A stretch of 64,000 nt of DNA, taken from positions 2,432,459-2,496,458 of the forward strand of contig NZ_OOHN01000008.1 in NCBI RefSeq assembly GCF_900323545.1, in the 5' to 3' direction. Below the pieces are notes generated by a model. The model searched no databases. It was given only the letters and a program-made list of their open reading frames with translations, and had not been told where the DNA came from. Source of the stretch: Actinomyces sp. Marseille-P3109 (GTDB taxonomy: Bacteria; Actinomycetota; Actinomycetes; Actinomycetales; Actinomycetaceae). Positions 25,655 to 32,582 of this stretch are shown one piece after another. Each line of letters begins with the position of its first letter. The stretch's first letter is position 1. A program made the translations under genes and the position numbers.

Positions 25655-27416
25655 GGCTGCCTCCCAGGTCGACGACGATGCAGGCCGGTTCGCTGACCGG
25701 GTCCGTGCCCAGCTCCCGGGCGATCTGCTGCTCGTCCCAGCGGGCCCGGGCTCGCAGAGGCACCCCCAGAGCGTCGGCGACGAGGCGGATCACCTCGAAG
25801 GAGCAGCCGCAGTCCTGCACCGCGATCCGCAGGGCGAAGGAGAAGTACTTGCGGGCCACCTTGTCGACGTTGCCGGTCAGGACAATCCGGGCGCCGACGC
25901 CGTCGGGCACCGCCCCCTGCGTTCCGGTCTGCTCGCTGGGGGCGGGGCCGATGAGCGCCAGGGCGTGGTCGCGCTCGATGTAGACGTAGGCGCCCGGAGC
26001 CAGCTCTCCGTCGTTCTCCCCTCGTTCGGGAACGAGGACGTAGGCGGTCACCGAGCCGATGTTGCCGCCGGCGGCCGTCCAGCGGCGCAGTTTGGCGCTC
26101 AGCGGGGTCTGGGCGGTGTCGGCCTGCTCCCGGCCGATGGGCTCGGCGCCGATCGGCTCGCGCACGCCGACCGACAGCGCCAGGATCGTGGCGAGCTCGC
26201 CCAGGGTGGGGCGGGCGACGACGTCGGGCTCGGAGCCGTCATCGGTGAGCGGGTGCACGACGGGCCAGGGCTGGTCCAGACGCTCCAGGTCGGCGGGCGG
26301 CAGCGGGGCGCGCGGACAGACCGGCCAGTCGCGGAACTCGCGCTGAAGGCGCAGGTTGGAGGGCTTGTAGTGCTGCTGATGGCCCTTGGAGTCCACGAAG
26401 GCCGCCGGCGGGATGGCCACGGACTGCTCGTAGCGGGCCCCCACGGGGGCCGACGGCGCCACCGGCACCGGGGCCTGACCCTGCCCCGCAACGGAGCAGA
26501 CGGGGCAGCCGGGTCGGGAGACGACCGGGCGGTCGGAGTAGGTGAAGGTGGCCAGGTCCGTGCGCCGGGCGTCCCCGGGCAGGTGGGTGACGGTGGCACG
26601 GGCGATGAGCGCGGCCACGGCCCGGGCGGCCAGACCGATGACGATGTCGCGGCGGGCGGCCTCGGGGCGGGGGCCGAGCTCGGGCTCGTCGGCGCTAGCA
26701 CAGGCCAGGCAGGGTGAGAAGGCCTCGTCGACGTAGGGGCCGACCGTGACCGCCTCCTGCTCGGCGCGCACCCGCAGCAGCGGGATGCCGGCCTCGCGGC
26801 AGCGGCGCGCCACCTCCTCCCGGCGGCCCGCGGAGCCCTGGGTCTCGATGAGGACGACGAGCGTGTCCCCCTGGCGGGGTGCGCCGTCGAGCCGCACGTC
26901 GGGCAGCGTGGGCTCCAGGGCGGCGACCATCTCGCCGGCCAGCTCGTTGTCCCCGACGACGGCGACCCGGGCGGCGGCCAGGCGGCGGGCGGCGTCCTGC
27001 CAGGAGTCGTTGACGCCGGTGGAGTCACCCAGGCGCGAGAGGAACCGCGCCAGCTCAGGCGCCGGGTCACCGGGGACGGGCTCGGTGTCCCCCTCCTCGA
27101 CGATGCCGCCGGTCCACAGCAGGGAGACGGCCTCGAAGGCGGCCTGCGGGCCGATGCCGGTGACCTCGCCGATCTCGTCGAGGGTGCGGGTGCCGTCGCA
27201 GGCCTCGAGCAGGGGACCCATGTGCTCGCGGGCGAAGGCTCCGCCCAGGACCTGGCTCTTGCGGGCCCCGTCGACGATCCAGCCGTCCTCGTCGGGCCGG
27301 GCGCGCAGGCCCAGTCGGACCACGGGCCTGCGGGGGATGCGGAACTGCAGGTCGCGGCGAGCGGCGCGGCCGACGTCGCCGGCACGCATGACTGAGCTTG
27401 TGGCGTCCCCGGCCAT
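25644..27416 (-). CDS. ThiF-like maturation protein fused to a SagB-like domain
   Basis: A 590-residue protein. The N-terminal part resembles thiazole-containing bacteriocin maturation (ocin-ThiF/F-type) proteins: a leader-binding-like start, a Rossmann strand RLAAARVAVVGDNELAGEMV near 150, and two zinc-type Cys pairs, CLAC and CPVC. The C-terminal 200 residues look like a SagB-type nitroreductase half: TAAGGNIGSVTAYVL, GAYVYIERDHALALIGP and KYFSFALRIAVQDCGCSFEV. A fusion of substrate-presenting and oxidising parts is unusual and fits a multi-enzyme azole synthetase. ATG 27416 follows the upstream stop by 1 nt and has GGAGGTGG 6 nt before it. Its 3' end overlaps the dehydrogenase gene by 11 nt. 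Confidence 0.75.
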   Translation of the reverse strand: MAGDATSSVMRAGDVGRAARRDLQFRIPRRPVVRLGLRARPDEDGWIVDGARKSQVLGGAFAREHMGPLLEACDGTRTLDEIGEVTGIGPQAAFEAVSLLWTGGIVEEGDTEPVPGDPAPELARFLSRLGDSTGVNDSWQDAARRLAAARVAVVGDNELAGEMVAALEPTLPDVRLDGAPRQGDTLVVLIETQGSAGRREEVARRCREAGIPLLRVRAEQEAVTVGPYVDEAFSPCLACASADEPELGPRPEAARRDIVIGLAARAVAALIARATVTHLPGDARRTDLATFTYSDRPVVSRPGCPVCSVAGQGQAPVPVAPSAPVGARYEQSVAIPPAAFVDSKGHQQHYKPSNLRLQREFRDWPVCPRAPLPPADLERLDQPWPVVHPLTDDGSEPDVVARPTLGELATILALSVGVREPIGAEPIGREQADTAQTPLSAKLRRWTAAGGNIGSVTAYVLVPERGENDGELAPGAYVYIERDHALALIGPAPSEQTGTQGAVPDGVGARIVLTGNVDKVARKYFSFALRIAVQDCGCSFEVIRLVADALGVPLRARARWDEQQIARELGTDPVSEPACIVVDLGGSRAH

Positions 27417-27417
27417 C

Positions 27418-28263
27418 TCAAGCCACCTCCCCACGGCGATCGGAGTCGTGTGAGGGGCGTCCACCCGTGCGCCGCTCGGGCAGGAGGGCCGCGAGCGCGG
27501 GCAGGCCGTCGCGGCGCCCCTCGTAGCGAGTCGAGCAGGTCTCGCAGCGGTCCACGGCCACGGTCCGCGCGCAGGTGGTGACCCCGGAGACGAGGTCGAT
27601 GGTCCACACCTGGCCGCCGATGTCCGGGACGTCCTCGCCGACGGCGACGCCGTCGGCTCCACCGGCCCCACCGGCTCCCGGAACGGCTGCTCCCCGGCGG
27701 TCGAGGGTCTGGAGGGCCAGCGAGATGAGTCCGGCTCCCAGGAGCACGTGGTGGTGGGCGTAGGCCTGCTCCAGCGGGCCGAGCTCGGCGGCGACCTCCG
27801 CGGGCATCGGGCGGTAGCCGTGCTGGCGACGGCGTCGGTCGTAGCAGCGGTAGCAGGCGCTGCGGCCGGGCACCACGAGCGGTCCGCAGCGCAGCTCTGT
27901 GGGGAAGAGCTCCAGGCCGAGGGAGGGGATGGACCGGGTGAAGGACAGGGTGTCGAGGTCCTCACGCAGGCCGGTCTGATCGGGGTCGGCCACGAGGACG
28001 GCGCGGTCGGCGTAGGGGACGTAGGCGCTGACCAGCCCTTGGTCGACCGGCACGACGACGTCGTCCTCACCGGCGAGCCGCCTCACGACGGCGCGCGCGA
28101 ACCCGCCTTGGGGCAGGTAGGCCGTCACCGGCCCCGTGGGGGCCTGCGGTGCCGGTCCCTGTGCCGGCTGCGTGGCCGGTGCGGGCGTCGTCGTGCTCAT
28201 GGCGGGTCGGGGCTCCTGGGAGTCGATCGGTGGCATGGCTGATGGAGCGGACGTCGGGGGCAT
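27418..28263 (-). CDS. ThiF/E1-like partner of the YcaO cyclodehydratase
   Basis: A 281-residue protein of the bacteriocin cyclodehydratase-partner type (E1-like/ocin-ThiF group). It has two Cys pairs, CYRC (137-140) and a later CETC, which probably hold zinc, and conserved segments LELFPTELRCGPLVVPGRSA and HHHVLLGAGLISLALQTL. Such proteins bind the precursor leader and present Cys/Ser/Thr to YcaO. The first 45 residues are low-complexity Pro/Ala/Thr. The start follows the YcaO stop by 3 nt with no clear ribosome site, so ATG 28263 is likely coupled; an ATG at 28200 preceded at a distance by GGAG is an alternative. Confidence 0.78.
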   Translation of the reverse strand: MPPTSAPSAMPPIDSQEPRPAMSTTTPAPATQPAQGPAPQAPTGPVTAYLPQGGFARAVVRRLAGEDDVVVPVDQGLVSAYVPYADRAVLVADPDQTGLREDLDTLSFTRSIPSLGLELFPTELRCGPLVVPGRSACYRCYDRRRRQHGYRPMPAEVAAELGPLEQAYAHHHVLLGAGLISLALQTLDRRGAAVPGAGGAGGADGVAVGEDVPDIGGQVWTIDLVSGVTTCARTVAVDRCETCSTRYEGRRDGLPALAALLPERRTGGRPSHDSDRRGEVA

Positions 28264-28266
28264 GGT

Positions 28267-29640
28267 TCAGGCGAAGGGCTGGCGGACGGGGTTGATCCCG
28301 GCCTCGTCGTGGACGGTCAGGCCCATCGCCCGGGGCGCCTCGTAGAGACGGGGCGTGGCCAGGTAGCGGGCGTGGTGGCTGAAGGACAGGGGCATGGCCT
28401 CGGGGATGAGGGCCTTGATGACGTGCATGCCAACCTGGCGGGCCTCGTCGGTGGTGATGTCGACAACGATCGCCTCGGCACCGGCCCGCTCCAGGTTGGT
28501 GACGACCCGTTCGAGCGGGTCAGGACCATCACTGCCGTCAATGCCGGCCGACGACGCCCCCAGGGTGCCGATCTCGTCCAGGGCGTGGACGGGCCGCTCG
28601 CCCTCGAGGAGGAAGTCGAAGATGTGGCGCATGGACAGCTCGGCGTCGGCCAGGGCTCCGCCGACCACGGTGAGGTCCTGGCCCTTGATCTCCTGGGCAC
28701 GGGGGCCGCGGGCGTGGCTGCGCAGGGCGATTCGCAGGGAGGCGAGCTCGCGGTGGATCTTGGCCAGCGCCCGCTGCGGGTCGATGTCGCAGGTGGCGGC
28801 GACCACCTGGGCCAGCTCGGGGTCGACCTGGGAGGTCTGGACGGCGTAGAGGGTGGGGACGCCGTAGTCGGTGGTGGCGTCGAACAGGTGGGTCCTCAGC
28901 TCGGTGGAGGTGCCGACCCGGTGGTACTCGGCGACCTCCTCGCCCAGGGTGGAGGGGTCGACGGCGACCGCGGGCAGGCGCAGGCGCTGCAGCCAGGTCA
29001 GGGCGATGGAGTCGCGCTCGATGACCTCGAGCAGGCCGCCCAGGACCGCCTCGCGCAGGTCGGAGTGCGCGGCCGTGCCGGTGGAGATGGGGTTGACGAA
29101 CTGCTCGGAGGGGGTGCGTACCGGGAAGTTGAGGTAGACCAGGACGGCCGGGACGAAGACCTCTCGGCCGCGCGTCAGGGACCAGCCGCGCACCCATCGC
29201 ATCGGGACGCGGGGGTCCGATGCGATGAGCCCGCAGTCGGGGTCCGCCAGCTCGGTGGCCGAGCACGCCGGCCAGCGCTCCGGTCCGATCGCGGCCTCGC
29301 CGAGACCGGCGGGGGTGTCCCACACCAGCTCCTCCTCCGTCCATGAGCAGCTGGAGTAGCGTTCCATCGTCTCCACGATCGCGATGTGTCTGGCGCGATC
29401 GGCGTCGATGGCCCCGCCGGCCCCGTCGAAGTTGCCCGCCTCGGCACGGTGATTCCAGCTGCGCTGTGACCTCAGCGCCTCAGATGGATCACCCAGAAGA
29501 CCGGTCCAGATCGCGAAGACCGGTTCTCCGGCCGCTTGGGGCAGCTCGGTGGAACGGGAAACCAGGCCGAAGGGTGACTCGAGGGACGCAGCGCGAGCCA
29601 GTGATGGCGCCACACCCTCCTTGAACGCAGAGCGGTACAC
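28267..29640 (-). CDS. YcaO-type cyclodehydratase
   Basis: A 457-residue YcaO-domain enzyme that uses ATP to cyclise Cys/Ser/Thr side chains on the precursor into azolines. The nucleotide-binding signature is present as AIVETMERYS (87-96) and a second EVIERDSIALTW segment near 215, with VFVPAVLVYLNFP between them. The C-terminus ends NPVRQPFA rather than the Pro-rich tail of many azole YcaOs. GTG 29640 is chosen because AAGGAGGG lies 4 nt upstream; an upstream ATG at 29676 has no site. It is the first gene of the RiPP operon and diverges from the response regulator gene across about 270 bp. Confidence 0.9.
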   Translation of the reverse strand: MYRSAFKEGVAPSLARAASLESPFGLVSRSTELPQAAGEPVFAIWTGLLGDPSEALRSQRSWNHRAEAGNFDGAGGAIDADRARHIAIVETMERYSSCSWTEEELVWDTPAGLGEAAIGPERWPACSATELADPDCGLIASDPRVPMRWVRGWSLTRGREVFVPAVLVYLNFPVRTPSEQFVNPISTGTAAHSDLREAVLGGLLEVIERDSIALTWLQRLRLPAVAVDPSTLGEEVAEYHRVGTSTELRTHLFDATTDYGVPTLYAVQTSQVDPELAQVVAATCDIDPQRALAKIHRELASLRIALRSHARGPRAQEIKGQDLTVVGGALADAELSMRHIFDFLLEGERPVHALDEIGTLGASSAGIDGSDGPDPLERVVTNLERAGAEAIVVDITTDEARQVGMHVIKALIPEAMPLSFSHHARYLATPRLYEAPRAMGLTVHDEAGINPVRQPFA

Positions 29641-29906
29641 GGACCCTCCTTCCTGGGAACGACAGAGGAGGCACACTTGGGGGAAGTGCCGTTGGCGAAG
29701 AGCCTGCCCGAAGCCGTCAGGCCTTCACATCGGTCTTTGATCTACTGCCCGCTCCGCTGTTTGGATGGCCCCACCCGTCCTTTCGTCGAGACGCATTTCG
29801 CGGCGTTTACACGGTTGGCGTCTTTTTTCAGGTAGTTTGTTCACTGTTCCCAGCAGACCGCGACCCCCACCTACCGCGGTCCGCACACATCTGACCAAGG
29901 AGACAC
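29641..29906. promoter_or_regulatory. Divergent control region of the RiPP cluster
   Basis: The gap lies between the YcaO operon and the response regulator gene. It is clearly less G+C-rich than its surroundings, with a T-tract near 29823 (GTCTTTTTTCAGGTAG) and CGTTTACACGGTTGG before it. No unambiguous -35/-10 pair or dyad could be fixed by eye, but its position makes it the likely binding region for the adjacent regulator. Confidence 0.4.
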
Positions 29907-30659
29907 ATGTCTTCCCAGATTCCTCCCGACTGCGTTGGCGTCGCCCTGGTCGACGACGACGCGATGGCCCTGGCCCATCTGGAGTCCTATTTCTCTGGCG
30001 TTGAGGACCTCTCCGTCCTCCTAGCAACGCGCTCGACCCACGAGGCCCTGAGATTTGTCCAATCCCACCAGGTTGACGTCCTCATCACCGATGTCCACAT
30101 GGAGAACATGGACGGCGTGGAAATGACCAGGGAGGTGCTTCGGAGCTCGCCACCCACCCGGGTCATCCTGTTGACCACCATCGACACCGATGAGGACCTC
30201 CTCCAGGGGCTGGGGGCGGGGGCCAGCGGCTTCCTGCTCAAGAGCGCCCCGGCCGAGGAGATCACCTCGGCGGTGCGCACGGTCCACTCCGGGGCGAAGG
30301 TCGTGGCCCCCACGCCGACGACGCGCCTCATCGACTACGCGCTGGCCTCCGTGCGCGGTGCGGACGGGAGCGTCCACCTCTCGGAGAGGGAGCGCGACGT
30401 CCTCCACCTCCTGTGCGAGGGTGCCTCGAACCGCAAGATAGCCTCGCTGCTGACCATTGCTGAGGCGACGGTCAAGTCGCACATCACCGGCCTGTTCCAC
30501 AAGACGGGCACGACGTCGCGCCTGGAGATGGTGGTGTGGGCCTTCAAGCACGGGTACGCCTCCAACAGCCCCTTCACGATCCCGTCCTCCAGCGCCCCCA
30601 GCAGCCCGACGCCGGGCTCGAGCCCCAGCCCCTCAGAGCTCCGCAGCCCCGAGCACTGA
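29907..30659 (+). CDS. NarL/LuxR-family response regulator
   Basis: A 250-residue protein with a receiver domain and a LuxR-type HTH. The receiver has the acidic pocket VALVDDDAMA (12-21) and phospho-acceptor ITDVHMENMDG (Asp near 62). It ends in the GFLLKSAP lysine motif (near 106-113). The HTH includes LSERERDVLHLL and ASNRKIASLLTIAEATVKSHI. A Ser/Pro-rich tail of about 35 residues follows. AAGGAG precedes the ATG. No sensor kinase gene is next to it, so it is an orphan regulator; its divergence from the RiPP operon suggests it controls that operon. Confidence 0.9.
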   Translation: MSSQIPPDCVGVALVDDDAMALAHLESYFSGVEDLSVLLATRSTHEALRFVQSHQVDVLITDVHMENMDGVEMTREVLRSSPPTRVILLTTIDTDEDLLQGLGAGASGFLLKSAPAEEITSAVRTVHSGAKVVAPTPTTRLIDYALASVRGADGSVHLSERERDVLHLLCEGASNRKIASLLTIAEATVKSHITGLFHKTGTTSRLEMVVWAFKHGYASNSPFTIPSSSAPSSPTPGSSPSPSELRSPEH

Positions 30660-30681
30660 TGCCCGGCCCCGTCATCCGCCT

Positions 30682-31701
30682 TCAGCCGGTCAGTATCCGG
30701 ATGAGGAAGAAGATGATGATGATGAGAACCCACCCCACCACCTTGATCGCGCTCGTGTCGGAGCCCGAGGACGGAGCCGGTCTGCGGCCGGACCGGAGGG
30801 AGGGCTGAGTGCCGTACCCCCGGGCCCCGTAAGAGGCGGCAGGAGGTGCGGGCGGCACTGTCGGCTGCGCGCCGCTGTAGCCCTGGGCTCCGCCCGGACG
30901 CCAGGGGATGTCCTGCGGGCCGCCGGCATAGGGGCCGCGACGCGGCCCGCCATAGCCTCCCGCAACAGGGCCGGCGGGCCGACCGGGCCCCGGCACCTGG
31001 TACCCGGGCTGCGCGTAGCGGCCGGACCGGGCCGCCGGAGGGCCGGGAGGGGCTGACGGCGGAGTCTGCTGAGCCGCTGCACGCGACGTCGTCCGCGGGG
31101 ACGAGGTGCGTGGGGACGCCGTCCGGGACGCGGCGGTTGCGGAAGCGGTGCGGGCGGCGGCGGTGTGCGCCCTGGCCGTGCGCCGGCCCTGCGACCGTTG
31201 CCCGCCGGGGGCACGGCCGGTGGGACGGCCGCCCTCGGCATCTCCGGCGGCCCCGTCGTCGGCGTCACCGTCGCGGCCGCCGTCGTCGAAGAGCGGGGAC
31301 CCCATGAGCGGGTCGCCCAGGACGGAGCCGAAGGGGTCGTCGCCCAGGCCGATGTCGGAGGGCTCCCAGCCCGTAGGCGCCAGGGACGGGGAGTCGTCAG
31401 AGTCGTCGGAGTCGTGAGCGCTGTCCGCCCGCGCCGAATCAGCCTCGACGTTGGGGCGGGCGGAGGCCGCCCCCATCCGGCCGACCCAGGCCCGCAGCTC
31501 CGGGGAGCAGCCCGGGTTGTCGACGATGACGCCGCGCAGGTCGGGGCGGTTGCCGGCCAGCACCATGAGCCGGCCTGCTCCCGCCTTCGGGTCCCGGGCG
31601 AGCTGGAGATCGGGGTCAACGGGCTTGCCTGCCGTCCCCGTCGTCTCTGTGGCCGTCCCGCGGCCGGCTGACACAGGGGCGGCATTCGCAACGGTGGTCA
31701 T
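30682..31701 (-). CDS. Variant leucine-rich repeat protein with C-terminal membrane anchor
   Basis: A 339-residue protein. Residues about 29-76 form a variant leucine-rich-repeat-like module seen in actinobacteria (LARDPKAGAGRLMVLAGNRP, VIVDNPGCSPELRAWVGR). A long disordered region rich in Asp/Ser, then Ala/Arg/Thr, then Gly/Pro/Tyr follows, and the protein ends in one hydrophobic helix (VVGWVLIIIIFFLIRIL) that should anchor it with most of its length in the cytoplasm. A GATGCT hexamer ends 6 nt before the ATG and no ribosome site is present, suggesting a leaderless mRNA. The function is unknown. It converges with the response regulator gene. Confidence 0.68.
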   Translation of the reverse strand: MTTVANAAPVSAGRGTATETTGTAGKPVDPDLQLARDPKAGAGRLMVLAGNRPDLRGVIVDNPGCSPELRAWVGRMGAASARPNVEADSARADSAHDSDDSDDSPSLAPTGWEPSDIGLGDDPFGSVLGDPLMGSPLFDDGGRDGDADDGAAGDAEGGRPTGRAPGGQRSQGRRTARAHTAAARTASATAASRTASPRTSSPRTTSRAAAQQTPPSAPPGPPAARSGRYAQPGYQVPGPGRPAGPVAGGYGGPRRGPYAGGPQDIPWRPGGAQGYSGAQPTVPPAPPAASYGARGYGTQPSLRSGRRPAPSSGSDTSAIKVVGWVLIIIIFFLIRILTG

Positions 31702-31795
31702 GGCACGAGCATCCCACGCCGGGCTCCGCCCTGTCCCGGAACCATGCCCACTGGGTCGGTTCGGGCCGCTCCGCCCTCAGGGACTGATGCCACTG

Positions 31796-31841
31796 ATACC
31801 CCGGAGGGGTATTTGACTCACCTACCCCCCAGGGGTATGTT
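31796..31841 (+). promoter_or_regulatory. Copper-responsive promoter with two CsoR boxes
   Basis: The dyad ATACCCCGGAGGGGTAT (31796-31812) is a near-ideal CsoR operator. It abuts a -35 TTGACT (31813-31818) which, after exactly 17 nt, is followed by the -10 TATGTT (31836-31841). A second box, TACCCCCCAGGGGTA (31823-31837), fills the spacer. CsoR bound here would block RNA polymerase until Cu(I) releases it. Confidence 0.85.
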
Positions 31842-31874
31842 CGTTGTCGAACGAGAAGGAGAGACGGAGGAGAG

Positions 31875-32156
31875 ATGGCCGGATACAGCGGGGCCAAGGA
31901 GGATCACCTCAAGCGCCTGCGCCGCATCGAGGGACAGGTGCGGGGCATCTCCCGCATGGTTGAGGAGGACACCTACTGCATCGACGTCCTCACCCAGATC
32001 TCCGCCGCCACCAAGGCCCTGCGGGCCGTGAGCCTGGGCCTGCTGGAGGATCACATGAGCCACTGCGTCCTGCACGCCGCCCAGGCCGGCGACGAGGAGG
32101 GCACGGCCAAGATCCGCGAGGCCTCCGACGCCATCGCCCGGATCGTGCGGTCCTGA
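31875..32156 (+). CDS. csoR: Copper-sensing transcriptional repressor CsoR
   Basis: A 93-residue all-helical protein of the CsoR/RcnR family. The Cu(I) ligands are in place: Cys35 (EEDTYCIDVLTQ), His60 and Cys64 (LLEDHMSHCVLH). It lacks a classic HTH and binds DNA through its helical bundle (HLKRLRRIEGQVRGI). GGAGG lies upstream of ATG 31875. It is the first gene of csoR-copZ-copA and is presumably autoregulated through the two upstream boxes. Confidence 0.94.
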   Translation: MAGYSGAKEDHLKRLRRIEGQVRGISRMVEEDTYCIDVLTQISAATKALRAVSLGLLEDHMSHCVLHAAQAGDEEGTAKIREASDAIARIVRS

Positions 32157-32238
32157 GCACCGCGGTCCGGCCGCCCGACCGGACCACCTCGTTCCCGTTC
32201 CGATCCATCCATTTTCTTCACATCCCAAGGAGTGAGAG

Positions 32239-32508
32239 ATGACCGAGTTCACCGCTGAAGGCGTCGACCGCACCACCACCCTCAAGGTCTCCGGACTCAC
32301 CTGCGGCCATTGCGTCGCCCACGTCACCGAGGAGCTCGAGGCGCTCGACGGCGTCAAGGACGTCTCCGTCCTGCTCAACAAGGGCGGGCAGTCCACCGTC
32401 ACCGTGCTCTCCGATGTCCGCCTCGAGGACACGGCCCTGGCCGAGGCCATCGATGAGGCCGGGGACTACACGCTCGACGCCATCGAGCGCGACGTCCGCG
32501 AGGGCTGA
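32239..32508 (+). CDS. copZ: Copper chaperone CopZ (HMA domain)
   Basis: An 89-residue single heavy-metal-associated domain with the metal-binding GLTCGHC motif (19-25; CxxC) and the beta-alpha-beta pattern of the family. It should carry Cu(I) to the ATPase encoded next. AAGGAG precedes the start by about 10 nt. It lies 82 nt after csoR and 74 nt before copA, in the same transcription unit. Confidence 0.93.
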   Translation: MTEFTAEGVDRTTTLKVSGLTCGHCVAHVTEELEALDGVKDVSVLLNKGGQSTVTVLSDVRLEDTALAEAIDEAGDYTLDAIERDVREG

Positions 32509-32582
32509 GCAGTCCGGCAACCACCCCCACGGCTTGCGGCACGGCACCGACGGAGGGCAGCACAGGAGAGGGAACCGCACTC

